This document shows, one piece after another, positions 35,504 to 47,234 of a stretch of DNA of 64,000 nt. The notes under the pieces were generated by a model that saw only the letters and a program-made list of their open reading frames with translations, was not told the DNA's origin and did not search any database. How positions within the stretch are numbered: position 1 is the first letter of the stretch; every line of letters starts with the position of its first letter. The DNA lies in NCBI GenBank assembly GCA_020860515.1, contig JAJBUG010000001.1, forward strand, positions 1-64,000. Reading direction: 5' to 3'. This DNA comes from Bacteroidales bacterium. Lineage in GTDB: Bacteria > Bacteroidota > Bacteroidia > Bacteroidales > Muribaculaceae. The position numbers and the translations under genes were made by a program.

Positions 35504-35775
35504 TGCAGCACTTGTTTTTTGAGCATAGCGCCAGCTATGAATTCAATTTTGATTTGTGGAGGGGTAAGCACGCTTTGGCCAGTGGCGGGGTCGTTGACTA
35601 TCTTCTCTGCCATTTTGCCAGCAACAAAGTTGCCAAATCCAGGGATGGCAATTGAATCAAGATTGGCAGCGCGGTCGCGCACTACGCTGGTGAAAGCAGC
35701 CACAAGGCGCGCAGCCTCTTTGGCGTCAATGCCCATCTTTTGGGCCAGGTGTGAGTTGAAAGCCTTCTGATCCAT
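35500..35775 (-). CDS. HU-family DNA-binding protein
   Basis: This 91-residue protein of the HU/IHF fold (MDQKAFNSHLAQKMGIDAKEA opening, then IPGFGNFVAGKMAEKIVNDPATG with the typical arm-entry motif, then PPQIKIEFIAGAMLKKQV) probably bends DNA as a dimer. It has a divergent basic arm. Its stop overlaps the start of the HU-LysM gene by four bases, so the two are translated together. It may dimerise with the HU domain of its partner. It follows proS after 13 bases. Confidence 0.85.
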   Translation of the reverse strand: MDQKAFNSHLAQKMGIDAKEAARLVAAFTSVVRDRAANLDSIAIPGFGNFVAGKMAEKIVNDPATGQSVLTPPQIKIEFIAGAMLKKQVLQ

Positions 35776-35788
35776 TCCAAATCTTATA

Positions 35789-37270
35789 TTAATAATTGCG
35801 AGCTATGATTACGCGCTGGGCGCTGGGCTTGCCAGTAACCATGCAAACACCAGGAGTCTTATCGCCCTCCAGCGGGATGCAGCGGATGGTGGCTTTGGTT
35901 TCTTCTTTGATTCTCTCTTCGGTTTCGGTGGTTCCATCCCAGTGGCAGAGGAAAAAGCCGCCATCCTCGATGCGTGTTTTGAAATCTTCGTAACTGTCGC
36001 AGATGTAGGTCATGTCAGCCCGACGCTTTAAAGCCTTTTGGTAGATATTTTCTTGAATCTTGCCCAAGAGTTCGCGGATGTGTTCGGCAATGCCTTCGAG
36101 TGGCACATTCTCTTTCTCTAAAGTGTCGCGGCGCATCAGCTCTACGGTATCATTTTCGATGTCGCGTTCACCCAGAACTAAGCGCACTGGCACTCCCTTG
36201 AGTTCGTAGTCGGCAAATTTGAAGCCAGGACGACGGTTATCGGCATCATCATATTTTACACTGATGCCCATGGTGCGGAGTTCCTTCACAATTGGTTCCA
36301 CTGTTGCGCTCACCTTGTCAAGCTGCTCCTTATTCTTATATATAGGTATAATAACCACTTGGATTGGAGCCAGCTTAGGAGGCAGCACCAGACCATTATC
36401 ATCGCTGTGGGTCATGATGAGGGCTCCCATCATGCGAGTAGATAGGCCCCATGAATTGGCCCATACGTATTCGGGCTTGTTGTCCTTGTTGCTATAAGTA
36501 ACATCGAAAGCTTTGGCGAAGTTCTGCCCCAGGTTGTGGCTGGTACCAGCTTGCAGGGCTTTGCCATCTTGCATCATAGCCTCGATGGTGTATGTGTTGA
36601 GGGCACCGGCAAATCTTTCGTTGGCACTCTTTACGCCTCTGATTACAGGCATTGCCATCCACTCCTCGGCAAAGCGGGCGTAGATGTTTATCATCATCTG
36701 CGTGCGAGCCTCGTTCTCTTCGGCAGTGGCATGGGCGCAATGTCCTTCTTGCCACAGGAATTCGGCAGTGCGCAGAAACATTCGAGTGCGCATTTCCCAA
36801 CGCATTACATTGCACCATTGGTTGATTAGCAGTGGCAGGTCGCGCCAACTATGAATCCAATTCTTATATGTGCCCCAGATGATAGTCTCGGAAGTGGGGC
36901 GGATGATCAATTCTTCCTCAAGCTTAGCCTCTGGATCCACTACCACGCCTTTGCCTTCAGGGTCATTTTTGAGGCGATAATGGGTGACTACGGCACATTC
37001 TTTGGCGAAACCCTCAACGTGCTCGGCTTCGCGGCACAGAAACGATTTTGGAATCAGTAAGGGGAAATAAGCGTTCTGCACGCCTGTCTCCTTGAACATG
37101 TCGTCGAGTGCGCGCTGCATTTTCTCCCATATCGCATATCCGTAAGGCTTGATTACCATGCAGCCGCGCACTGCGCTCTGCTCGGCCAAGTCGGCCTTTA
37201 CCACCAGCTCATTGTACCACTGCGAGTAATTCTCGCTTCGCTTTGTGAGCCCTTTGAGTTCTGTTGCCAT
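35789..37270 (-). CDS. proS: Prolyl-tRNA synthetase (archaeal/eukaryotic type)
   Basis: This 493-residue class II aminoacyl-tRNA synthetase charges tRNA-Pro. The N-terminus ([20 protein letters not shown]) and motif 1-3 region ([36 protein letters not shown], and [13 protein letters not shown]) fit the archaeal-type ProRS without the bacterial editing insertion. The C-terminal zinc-binding-like domain ends [11 protein letters not shown]. It is the first gene of a proS-HU-HU/LysM unit. A TAACTTTG element lies on the minus strand upstream. Confidence 0.93.
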   Translation of the reverse strand: MATELKGLTKRSENYSQWYNELVVKADLAEQSAVRGCMVIKPYGYAIWEKMQRALDDMFKETGVQNAYFPLLIPKSFLCREAEHVEGFAKECAVVTHYRLKNDPEGKGVVVDPEAKLEEELIIRPTSETIIWGTYKNWIHSWRDLPLLINQWCNVMRWEMRTRMFLRTAEFLWQEGHCAHATAEENEARTQMMINIYARFAEEWMAMPVIRGVKSANERFAGALNTYTIEAMMQDGKALQAGTSHNLGQNFAKAFDVTYSNKDNKPEYVWANSWGLSTRMMGALIMTHSDDNGLVLPPKLAPIQVVIIPIYKNKEQLDKVSATVEPIVKELRTMGISVKYDDADNRRPGFKFADYELKGVPVRLVLGERDIENDTVELMRRDTLEKENVPLEGIAEHIRELLGKIQENIYQKALKRRADMTYICDSYEDFKTRIEDGGFFLCHWDGTTETEERIKEETKATIRCIPLEGDKTPGVCMVTGKPSAQRVIIARNY

Positions 37271-37690
37271 TATTCTATATAAGTATTGATAGTTTTTTGT
37301 TTAATTGAAAACGTTGGCGAATCCTCATGTTTCGCTTTGAATTTGCAAAGTTACAAAAAACTTTTAACAATCCGTCCCTTTATCCTACTTTTTTCCAAAT
37401 ATGGTAATTCTGACCTTTTTATTTACTTCATTTTTTGAGCCTGCATAATCCCAAAATTAACAAATATGCAAATTTGTGAGAAAAAAAGGTATGAGAAATT
37501 TTGTAAAATTACATAAAAGTATTAAATTTGCACTTTGTCAATTGTATCGGCCTCGAACCATAATTTTTGAGCATTGTTATGTAAATAATGTATCATGAAA
37601 TACTGCAGAGGCAGATAGATGACATGAACAACACTATAGCAACGACAGAAAAGAGACAAACCAATACGTTTAATTAAACTACCTTTCTAA
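37271..37690. promoter_or_regulatory. Divergent proS/ppdK intergenic region
   Basis: This 420-base region contains no gene I can support. The proS side has TAACTTTG on the minus strand (37353-37346) and no well-spaced -33. The ppdK side has the -33/-7 pair at 37499-37530. The ppdK leader would be about 155 bases; I see no riboswitch or strong hairpin in it. Confidence 0.6.
37499..37530 (+). promoter_or_regulatory. ppdK promoter
   Basis: TTTTG at 37499-37503, a 19-base spacer and TAAATTTG at 37523-37530 are an almost ideal Bacteroidota promoter. Confidence 0.8.
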
Positions 37691-40405
<2,715 letters not shown>

Positions 40406-40443
40406 GGAGCTATTTGAGAAATAGGAACATAATTCCATAAATA

Positions 40444-40478
40444 AGAGGCGCGGTTCAAATGTGGTGGACCGCGCCTCT
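40444..40478. terminator. Terminator after ppdK
   Basis: An 11-bp GC-rich stem (40444-40454 with 40468-40478) with a 13-base loop lies between convergent ppdK and the lutC remnant. Confidence 0.75.
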
Positions 40479-40499
40479 CGTATTTGACTTGATTGGGGG

Positions 40500-41009
40500 T
40501 TATTCAAAGATTACAGTTACGCCGCGCGCACCATGGGCACCGATTACGAGTGCTTGTTCGATATCGGCAGTCTTGGATGGGCCTGCTATGAAGCAGCCGT
40601 AATCGAAGTCTTCTTTGATTTCGGGTCGCTTGTATACCTCGTGCATATTGCTTACCGCTTGTCCCTTTGGCACAATCATTACCAAGGCTTCCGAGATAAA
40701 CATCAGGGCTTTATAGCGGGTTGCCAGAGGTACCCACACCATGCCGTTCTCTGCCACGCCGAATGCTCCACGCAGCACTCCTACGTCAGTGCCATCGAGA
40801 GTGCGAGGGTCATCGAGATTGTCGGGGTTGACTGTTGCGCATTTTACCTCAGGCAGATTGCTGGCAATTCGCTTGGCATTTGGATAGATCTCGGCTATCA
40901 CTTGGTCAATAGTTTGGCTATCATTCAGTTCAACCCATTTTGCGCCTGCAGCCTCAAGTCCAATCTTTAGTTGAGCATAGGGATCGGAAATGCAGCAGTC
41001 GCTCGCCAT
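40500..41009 (-). pseudogene. lutC: LutC lactate-utilisation protein, N-terminally truncated
   Basis: The 169-codon frame retains the C-terminal LUD domain of LutC/YkgG (VLRGAFGVAENGMVWVP, then LVMIVPKGQAVSNMHEVY, then GPSKTADIEQALVIGAHGARGVTVIFE). LutC proteins are about 190-200 residues; here the N-terminal 25-30 are missing. Upstream, in another frame, lies a piece of LutA. The ATG at 41009 falls in the LutA SCHG codons, so it is probably an accidental start. Inference: loss of lutB and of the adjoining parts of lutA and lutC by deletion. The remaining protein might still be made. Confidence 0.65.
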
Positions 41010-41181
41010 GACAACTGTTGTGGATGCTTACCTTATGGGGAAATTTGGAATTTAGTTTTTGGGGCTTTACCACATCGTGGAGAAATTCACATATCTCATA
41101 GATTTTCGATGATATGCATTGATGGGAATCTTGGTGTAGAAGTTGTGGGTATTTGTCCTTGACAAACACTACGCAGCTTGC
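41005..41181 (-). pseudogene. lutA: Internal fragment of LutA (Fe-S oxidoreductase)
   Basis: On the minus strand one frame reads ASCVVFVKDKYPQLL, then KIYEICEFLHDVV, then NSKFPHKVSIHNSCHG. The cysteine-containing SC and NSCHG segments and the spacing match the middle of LutA (CCG-domain lactate oxidase subunit) as I know it. The start and end of the protein are missing: the fragment touches the lctP piece at one end and the lutC piece at the other, each in a different frame. Confidence 0.6.
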
Positions 41182-41305
41182 CAAACATGATATTGGCCGA
41201 GGTGTCAGAACCTGTGAGGAAGGTGCCGAGAGCGCCGATTAAAGGAGCAAACATGGGATATAGCATGCCTGTAGAGGTTGCTAAGGCGTCTTTCTCATAA
41301 ATACT
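41174..41305 (-). pseudogene. lctP: Fragment of lactate permease (LctP)
   Basis: On the minus strand a frame reads DALATSTGMLYPMFAPLIGA, LGTFLTGSDTSANIMFGKL. The SPxIGALGTFxTGSxTSxNxxF pattern is the conserved membrane segment near the C-terminus of LctP/LldP lactate permeases. Only about 40 codons remain. The frame then meets the LutA fragment: the GGCAAGCTGC bases serve both families (GKL in LctP frame, ASC in LutA frame), a likely deletion joint. Confidence 0.6.
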
Positions 41306-41364
41306 AACAAATGAGTATGTACAAAGTTTTGATGATTTTCTCTTTTTATCTTACCAAAATTTAG

Positions 41365-41372
41365 TAATTTTG
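41365..41372 (+). promoter_or_regulatory. cobU promoter -7 element
   Basis: TAATTTTG followed by C matches TAnnTTTG, 22 bases before the cobU ATG. There is no room for a long leader, and no cobalamin riboswitch features are seen upstream. Confidence 0.6.
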
Positions 41373-41393
41373 CAATAGAAAAAATAAGAAACC

Positions 41394-41912
41394 ATGAAGT
41401 GTAAGATTATATTGGTAACAGGCGGCCAACGGAGCGGAAAGAGCACATATGCTGAGAAATTGGCACGTGAGAATTCCGATTCTCCGATTTACTTGGCCAC
41501 ATCTCATGTGTGGGATGCTGAGATGGAGGCGCGAGTGAAGAAACACAGGGAATATCGCGGTCCAAACTGGACCACCGTGGAAGCGCAGCTAAATCCGGCT
41601 GATACAGATATTGCAGGCCGAACTGCGCTGTTGGAATGTATGACAATGCTGTGTACGAATATGCTGTTTGACTGCCAAGAAGATGCCGATAAGGCTTATG
41701 AGCAATTGCAAAGCCAGATCGACCGTTTAGCCGCAAGCAAGGATTCCACATTAATAATAGTGAGCAATGAAGTGGGGATGGGTGGTACAAGTCCCAATCC
41801 GCTCCAACGCAAATTCCTGGACCTGCAAGGTAAGATTAACCAATATGTGGCTTCAATAGCAAGCGAGGTTTACTTTATGGTGTCAGGCATTCCTCTAAAA
41901 ATCAAAGGATGA
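41394..41912 (+). CDS. cobU: Adenosylcobinamide kinase/guanylyltransferase
   Basis: This 172-residue enzyme phosphorylates adenosylcobinamide and then adds GMP, giving adenosylcobinamide-GDP. Walker A GGQRSGKS is at residues 10-17. The [11 protein letters not shown] motif near 125 is typical of CobU. It is the first gene of a cobU-cobT-cobS-cobC unit for lower-ligand assembly. Its stop overlaps the cobT start (ATGA). It begins near the lutA/lctP debris, and shows no riboswitch. Confidence 0.93.
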   Translation: MKCKIILVTGGQRSGKSTYAEKLARENSDSPIYLATSHVWDAEMEARVKKHREYRGPNWTTVEAQLNPADTDIAGRTALLECMTMLCTNMLFDCQEDADKAYEQLQSQIDRLAASKDSTLIIVSNEVGMGGTSPNPLQRKFLDLQGKINQYVASIASEVYFMVSGIPLKIKG

Positions 41913-42955
41913 GGATTATGAGAAGATTTGAAATAAAGCCACTAAATGGTGAACTAAGGGAGAAAATACAAGATAAAATTGACAATCTGACCAAGCCAAA
42001 AGGGTCGCTGGGAAGGCTTGAGGAGTTGGCTATGCAAGTGTGCATGATACAACACACGCTCACACCAAAGCTACGCAAGCCACATAATGTATTATTTGCA
42101 GCTGACCATGGAATCATCGAAGAGGGGGTGAGCGTATCGCCAAAGGAGGTGACTTGGCAACAACTTGGTCATTTTGCCCGGGGTGGCGCTGGCATTAATT
42201 TTCTTTGCGACCAACATGGCTTTGAACTGGTGTTGGTGGATTCAGGTGTGGACTATGACTTTCCCTCAGGCACTAAGATTATAAATAAAAAAGTGCGCAG
42301 AGGCACTCACAACTTCTTGAATGAAGCGGCTATGACACGCCATGAACTGGCACAATGCATTGAATCTGGCGCTGAAATCGTAAGTGAAGTGTATGAAAGA
42401 GGTTGCAATGTGATTAGTTTTGGGGAGATGGGCAGCGGCAACACTTCTGCATCATCAATGTGGATGAGCTTCCTGGCCAATATTCCTTTGGAGCAGTGCA
42501 TCGGAGCAGGAGCAGGTCTTGACACTGATGGAGTGAAACATAAATACCAGGTGTTGAAGCGGGCGCTTGACAATTATTCAGGTGATGGTTCGGTGGAGGA
42601 TTTTTTAGCGTGGTACGGTGGCTTTGAAATGGCCATGGCGTTAGGCGGCATGTTGCAAGCGGCAGAGCTTGGAATGGTAGTGCTGGTGGATGGGTTTATC
42701 ATGACTAATTGCATGTTAGCCGCCTCAAAGCTTAATCCGATTGTATTGGATTATGCCGTTTTTGGTCATCAAGGTGATGAATCTGGTCATAAACTCGTGC
42801 TTAGAGCTTTAGGGGCTAAGCCAATTCTGAATTTGGGAATGAGGCTTGGCGAGGGCTCAGGGGCAGTGTGCTCGTATCCAATACTTGAGTCAGCTGTAAG
42901 AATGATTAACGAGATGGATTCATTCCAAAAGGTATCGGTAACTAAATATTTTTGA
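41909..42955 (+). CDS. cobT: Nicotinate-nucleotide-dimethylbenzimidazole phosphoribosyltransferase
   Basis: This 348-residue enzyme makes alpha-ribazole phosphate from nicotinate mononucleotide and dimethylbenzimidazole or a related base. The opening [19 protein letters not shown], the segment [13 protein letters not shown] near 70, and the catalytic-glutamate motif RLGEGSGA near 315 are CobT hallmarks. The start ATG 41909 overlaps cobU by four bases; ATG 41918 is the alternative. The cytosolic product is used by CobS. Confidence 0.95.
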   Translation: MRIMRRFEIKPLNGELREKIQDKIDNLTKPKGSLGRLEELAMQVCMIQHTLTPKLRKPHNVLFAADHGIIEEGVSVSPKEVTWQQLGHFARGGAGINFLCDQHGFELVLVDSGVDYDFPSGTKIINKKVRRGTHNFLNEAAMTRHELAQCIESGAEIVSEVYERGCNVISFGEMGSGNTSASSMWMSFLANIPLEQCIGAGAGLDTDGVKHKYQVLKRALDNYSGDGSVEDFLAWYGGFEMAMALGGMLQAAELGMVVLVDGFIMTNCMLAASKLNPIVLDYAVFGHQGDESGHKLVLRALGAKPILNLGMRLGEGSGAVCSYPILESAVRMINEMDSFQKVSVTKYF

Positions 42956-42957
42956 AA

Positions 42958-43701
42958 ATGAAAGCACCGATAGCCGCTATAATGTTTTTTACTCGAATAC
43001 CTCTTTGGAGAGTGGTAAAGATTGATCCGGAGTATTTCAAGCGAGTGGTGGAATGGTGGCCATTGGCTGGTTTACTCACTGGTGGCTTCATGGCTGCAGT
43101 ATGGTGGGCTGCTTCGCTGGTGATGCCTCAGCCTTTAGCTATAGCATTGGCAATTGCAGCGCGAATGTTGCTCACAGGAGCATTGCACGAGGATGGTCTG
43201 GCCGACTTTTTTGACGGCATGGGTGGAGGGCGCACACGCGAACGCATTTTGGAAATCATGAAGGATAGCCATATTGGTACTTATGGAGTGTTGGGGTTGG
43301 TGATGTATATGTTGGTTTTGTGGCTATGCCTTTGTGGGCTTCCAGCTAAGTTATTGCCGTGGATAATCTTAGCTGCTGACCCTTGGGCTAAATGCTGCAC
43401 TTCGCAGCTGATCAATTCGCTCCCTTATTGCAGAAAAGAATCTGAGGCGAAGAGTGGTGCGGTTTACACTCCTATTGGAGTGGGAGGCACTGTCGGAGGA
43501 CTCCTATGCGCAGTTTTGCCAGCCTTCCTAATACCTCTATCGCTATTTTGGGCTTATCTTGGACCAGTGACAGTCACCATACTTATGATTTTGTATCTTC
43601 GGTACAAGATTCAGGGATATACTGGCGATTGCTGTGGAGCCACGGCTCTTTTGGCTGAATTGTCATTTTATTTAATCTGTGTTGCCCTTATGGTTTCATA
43701 A
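42958..43701 (+). CDS. cobS: Adenosylcobinamide-GDP ribazoletransferase
   Basis: This 247-residue integral membrane enzyme joins adenosylcobinamide-GDP to alpha-ribazole, the last assembly step. About six hydrophobic spans are present. The family signature HEDGLADFFDGMGGG (around 75-90) contains the metal-binding Asp residues, and GYTGDCCGATALLAE is the C-terminal motif. I use ATG 42958, two bases past the cobT stop; the TTG three codons upstream is less likely. Confidence 0.93.
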   Translation: MKAPIAAIMFFTRIPLWRVVKIDPEYFKRVVEWWPLAGLLTGGFMAAVWWAASLVMPQPLAIALAIAARMLLTGALHEDGLADFFDGMGGGRTRERILEIMKDSHIGTYGVLGLVMYMLVLWLCLCGLPAKLLPWIILAADPWAKCCTSQLINSLPYCRKESEAKSGAVYTPIGVGGTVGGLLCAVLPAFLIPLSLFWAYLGPVTVTILMILYLRYKIQGYTGDCCGATALLAELSFYLICVALMVS

Positions 43702-43729
43702 TCCCCTCCTCCTTCAAATTCGATTAGTT

Positions 43730-44257
43730 ATGAATGTATATTTTATTCGCCATACAGCAGTGGATGTGCCTGAGGGCACATGTTATGGCCAGACTGATGT
43801 GCCACTGCGTGATACCTTTACTCAAGAGGCAGCCAAGCTCAAGAATGCGCTTGGCCCCATGGAATTTGACGCTGTGTATTCCAGCCCATTGTCGAGATGT
43901 ACAAAATTGGCTGAAGCAGTAGGGTATACCAATCCTATACTCGACCCACGCCTTATGGAAATGAATTTTGGCGAATGGGAGATGAAAAACTATCAACAAA
44001 TCAATGATCCAAGACTTTTGGAGTGGTTTGAGGATTATCGCAGTGTAGCACCTACGGGTGGTGAATCTTATATTGAAATGCGCCAGCGCGTGGCGGAATT
44101 TATGGATTATTTGCGATATCAGCCTTATCGCGATGTGGCAGTGTTCACGCATGGAGGCGTGATTTTGCATGCTCTGATTCTGCTACGTTTGCTTTCGCCG
44201 GTGCGTCCTTTTGACCATGTGCCGGCTCATGGCTCTATCACCCAGGTCATGTTGTAA
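43730..44257 (+). CDS. cobC: Alpha-ribazole phosphatase (histidine phosphatase family)
   Basis: This 175-residue phosphoglycerate-mutase-like phosphatase dephosphorylates alpha-ribazole phosphate or cobalamin phosphate. The active-site motif is FIRHT (residues 4-8; the family usually has RHG). SSPLSRC near 50 and the second histidine (VFTHGGVI near 140) fit. ATG 43730 is chosen; an open frame further upstream has no family similarity. It closes the cob cluster. Confidence 0.85.
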   Translation: MNVYFIRHTAVDVPEGTCYGQTDVPLRDTFTQEAAKLKNALGPMEFDAVYSSPLSRCTKLAEAVGYTNPILDPRLMEMNFGEWEMKNYQQINDPRLLEWFEDYRSVAPTGGESYIEMRQRVAEFMDYLRYQPYRDVAVFTHGGVILHALILLRLLSPVRPFDHVPAHGSITQVML

Positions 44258-44321
44258 ACCCGAGGCTATGCTTTGCATTAAGCAAAAGTTTAGACCATTT
44301 CATTGAAACTTTCTTATAAGA

Positions 44322-44353
44322 TTTTGTCAATTTAGAAAAAAGTGCTATTTTTG
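44322..44353 (+). promoter_or_regulatory. mscL promoter
   Basis: TTTTG (44322-44326), a 19-base spacer and TATTTTTG (44346-44353) lie 26 bases before the mscL ATG. Confidence 0.75.
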
Positions 44354-44379
44354 CAAAAGTAATCTAAAACATCGAAATA

Positions 44380-44817
44380 ATGAGTAAATTTTTGCAAGAA
44401 TTCAAGGAATTCGCAATGAAGGGCAATGTCATCGACATGGCTGTCGGCGTTGTGATTGGTGCAGCGTTCGGTAAGATTGTTAGCTCGCTGGTCGATGATA
44501 TCATCATGCCACTTGTGGGTGTGGCCACTGGGGGCATGAACTTCACGGATTTCAAATGGATAATCCAGAAAGCAGTGGTTGATGGCACAACCCAGGAGGT
44601 GCTCAAGCCAGAGGTTACTCTCAATTGGGGTTCGTGGATTCAAACCATTGTAGATTTCCTAATCATCGCATTCTGTATTTTCGTGGCTATCAAGGCTATC
44701 AACAAACTTAAGCGCGAAAAGCCAGCCGAGCCAGAAGCTCCTGCAGCACCGGCAGGACCAACAACAGAAGAACTTCTCACCCAAATACGTGACTTGTTGG
44801 CTAAGAACAGCAAATGA
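44380..44817 (+). CDS. mscL: Large-conductance mechanosensitive channel
   Basis: This 145-residue pentameric channel releases solutes on osmotic downshock. [20 protein letters not shown] is the family opening, and the TM1 pore helix follows ([21 protein letters not shown]). A periplasmic loop leads to TM2 (about 85-105), and a cytosolic helix after an Ala/Pro linker ends [15 protein letters not shown]. Typical of the family. Its stop overlaps the aroK start by four bases. Confidence 0.95.
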   Translation: MSKFLQEFKEFAMKGNVIDMAVGVVIGAAFGKIVSSLVDDIIMPLVGVATGGMNFTDFKWIIQKAVVDGTTQEVLKPEVTLNWGSWIQTIVDFLIIAFCIFVAIKAINKLKREKPAEPEAPAAPAGPTTEELLTQIRDLLAKNSK

Positions 44818-45347
44818 GGCCAGTATTTCTGATCGGATACATGTGCAGCGGCAAGACTACCCTCGGGCGAGCCTTGGCTGCTGCGCTTGGCTGTGAATTT
44901 ATCGACCTGGATCATTACATTGAGGCTCAAGCAGGCATGAAGGTGCGAGAAATCTTCGCCACGCAGGGTGAATCAGCCTTCCGCAAGATGGAGCGCGAAG
45001 CGTTGTCGCAAGCATCCTCTAAGGTCCAAGCAGTGATTGCTTGCGGCGGTGGCACGCCTTGTGCCCCGGGAGCAATGGACTTGATGAACAGCCTTGGAGT
45101 AACCGTATGCTTAAAACCGCTGCCTCATCGATTGTTGCAGCGCCTGATGCATGGGCGCCACAAAAGGCCCCTAATCGCCAATATCCAGTCAGAGGAAGAA
45201 ATGATGGCATTTGCCAACGCAAAGATGAGTGAGCGAGAGCCTTATTATAACCAAGCCCAATACCAGTTTGATTCTTCTTGGCTTGAAAATAAGACTCAAA
45301 TTGACCGTACAATCCAGGATTTCCTGGCTCAAATACCAATAGAATAA
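44814..45347 (+). CDS. aroK: Shikimate kinase
   Basis: This 177-residue enzyme phosphorylates shikimate in aromatic amino acid synthesis. Walker [10 protein letters not shown] is at residues 8-16, [13 protein letters not shown] gives the shikimate-binding Asp, and FRKMEREAL and the CGGGTP loop follow. It overlaps mscL by four bases (ATGA), so it is translated from the same transcript. The LID region [11 protein letters not shown] has its usual arginine. Confidence 0.93.
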   Translation: MRPVFLIGYMCSGKTTLGRALAAALGCEFIDLDHYIEAQAGMKVREIFATQGESAFRKMEREALSQASSKVQAVIACGGGTPCAPGAMDLMNSLGVTVCLKPLPHRLLQRLMHGRHKRPLIANIQSEEEMMAFANAKMSEREPYYNQAQYQFDSSWLENKTQIDRTIQDFLAQIPIE

Positions 45348-45363
45348 CTCGGTACCATACTCT

Positions 45364-46542
45364 ATGACCCAAATTGGCAGCATACCTTTGGAGCAAATGC
45401 TCGGTGTGATGGTGGAAAAACGCAAGGTGTCAATCGGCCTGCCCGCTCCTGCGCCAGTAGGAGACCATCGGTTTCCACTTACCCCCGAGGCTGCTGGCTT
45501 GCTGGTGGAGAGAGGCTTTAACCTAAAAATGCAGACAGGAGCTGCCGACGCTATCCATTATTCCGACCTACGCTATCAGCAACAGGGAGTGGAGATAGTG
45601 GATCGCCGAGAAGCATTGCGCAGCGATATAGTGGTCAGTCTATCGCCTATGTCGGCTAATGATGCCAGAGGAGTGAAGCGGGGTGCGTTGTTGCTTACGC
45701 TATTCGACTCTTTTGCCGATGATCCTATGCCAATGAGACTGCTTCTGGAGGCTCATGTAATCACTATTGCTCTCGACTTGGTGCGCGATGACCAAGGCCA
45801 TCGACCCTTTGCTGACATCTTGGCAGAGATATCAGGACGAGCCGCTATTGCACTGGCTGCCTCACTGTTGGCTGATGCGGAACATGGCAAGGGAATTTTG
45901 TTGGGAGGAATAGCTGGCATAGTTCCTTGTGAGGTAACGATTATTGGAAGCGGCATAGATGCCGTGGCAGCAGCTCGCAGTGCCTTGGGGCTCGGTGCAA
46001 TGGTGAGGATGTTCGATAATGATGTCTATCGTCTTCGCTTGGCTTTGCGAGAACTTGGGGGCGGCGTGATGGGAAGTGCTCTTCACCCAAGGGTGCTTTT
46101 GCATGCGCTTCAGGCAGCTGACGTAGTGATAGCTACCCCTGTAGCTCCGGCACTTATAATTGGGCCAGATTCGGTGAGTGAAATGAAGTCGGGAGTGATT
46201 GCTTTCGATTTGAGCAAACAGATGAAGCCAGTGTTTCCGTCATTGGTGCAGGTAGATTTGGGTCAACGTTCAGCTAATCAAGGAAAATCTCAGGGTGGTC
46301 GCGCTTGCTTCACCAACACATGCAATGCTGTGCCGCGTACCACAGCAATGGCTTTGAGCAATGCATTCCTGACCTTGATGTCAGAAATATTCACGTGCGA
46401 TGGACTGACAAATGCCTTGATGCTTAATCCAGGCTTGCAAGCTGCCGCTTTGACCTTCTTAGGGAAACCAGTCAACTCTACAGTTGCCTCCATGCTTGGG
46501 ATGAGGCCCGTAGATATCAAGCTGATTTTGCAATTTTCATAA
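45364..46542 (+). CDS. ald: Alanine dehydrogenase family protein
   Basis: This 392-residue protein is of the alanine dehydrogenase/transhydrogenase N-terminal family. KRKVSIGLPAPAPVGDHRFP (starting at residue 19) covers the substrate-binding N-terminal region, with a modified REVKxxExRV motif. The Rossmann domain carries GSGIDAVAAARSALGLGA (about 197-214), where a canonical GxGxxG would be expected. It would interconvert alanine and pyruvate using NAD. The deviation in motif and an N-terminal extension of some 18 residues suggest a Bacteroidota-specific subgroup. It lies 16 bases after aroK. Confidence 0.75.
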   Translation: MTQIGSIPLEQMLGVMVEKRKVSIGLPAPAPVGDHRFPLTPEAAGLLVERGFNLKMQTGAADAIHYSDLRYQQQGVEIVDRREALRSDIVVSLSPMSANDARGVKRGALLLTLFDSFADDPMPMRLLLEAHVITIALDLVRDDQGHRPFADILAEISGRAAIALAASLLADAEHGKGILLGGIAGIVPCEVTIIGSGIDAVAAARSALGLGAMVRMFDNDVYRLRLALRELGGGVMGSALHPRVLLHALQAADVVIATPVAPALIIGPDSVSEMKSGVIAFDLSKQMKPVFPSLVQVDLGQRSANQGKSQGGRACFTNTCNAVPRTTAMALSNAFLTLMSEIFTCDGLTNALMLNPGLQAAALTFLGKPVNSTVASMLGMRPVDIKLILQFS

Positions 46543-46569
46543 CAATAACATTAGGAGATTACAATAAAA

Positions 46570-47217
46570 ATGGCTACTCGTAAGTTTTATGTAGTGTTTG
46601 CTGGATATCAACCGGGCATTTACGACAGCTGGGAAGAATGTGAAGCTCAAATCAAGGGATTCCACGGCGCACAATATCGCAGTTATGAAACTTGCGAGGA
46701 GGCTACCGAAGCTTTCCGAGGCAAAATGGATGCCGAAGAACTGAAATTCTACACTTTTCTTAGTCAACAATCGGCGCAAGCCAATAATTACCAGGCTTTT
46801 CCTGAGATACAACTCAATGCAATAGCCGTAGATGGCGCATGTGATAAGAATCCAGGAGGCAAAATTGAATACCAAGGAGTGTTGGTAGGCACAGGCGAGC
46901 GATTATTTCATGTCGGTCCTCTGGAAGGCGGCAGCAACAATATAGCTGAATACTTGGCCCTGGTGCATGCCTTGGCTTACTTGGACAAAAAAGGAGATTA
47001 TACTACACCTATATATTCTGATTCGGTCAATGCACAGTCGTGGGTCAGAAAAGGGCACAACCGTTCCACCGTAAAGATGGATCCTGGCAGTCCATTGGCT
47101 CAGATTCTGGTACGTGCCGACCGCTGGATAGCTCTGCATAACCCTCCGAAGAACCCCATTATCAAATGGCGTACACAGGAGTGGGGAGAAATACCAGCAG
47201 ACTTTGGCCGAAAATAA
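46570..47217 (+). CDS. rnhA: Ribonuclease HI with viroplasmin-like N-terminal domain
   Basis: This 215-residue nuclease degrades RNA in RNA/DNA hybrids. The N-terminal caulimovirus viroplasmin-like domain (residues 1-50; KFYVVFAGYQPGIYDSWEEC) binds hybrid, as in eukaryotic RNase H1. The catalytic domain follows (about 78-215; VDGACDKNPGG, the Glu in NNIAEYLALVHAL, the Asp in YSDSVNA). The third acidic site lies near the C-terminus. It is coupled to the Wzi-like gene downstream with a 17-base gap. Confidence 0.9.
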   Translation: MATRKFYVVFAGYQPGIYDSWEECEAQIKGFHGAQYRSYETCEEATEAFRGKMDAEELKFYTFLSQQSAQANNYQAFPEIQLNAIAVDGACDKNPGGKIEYQGVLVGTGERLFHVGPLEGGSNNIAEYLALVHALAYLDKKGDYTTPIYSDSVNAQSWVRKGHNRSTVKMDPGSPLAQILVRADRWIALHNPPKNPIIKWRTQEWGEIPADFGRK

Positions 47218-47234
47218 ACATCTTACCCATTGGT

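Noticed and set aside
47166..47234. Upstream extension of the Wzi-like gene
   Set aside because: It overlaps rnhA and hides the signal peptide that begins at ATG 47235.
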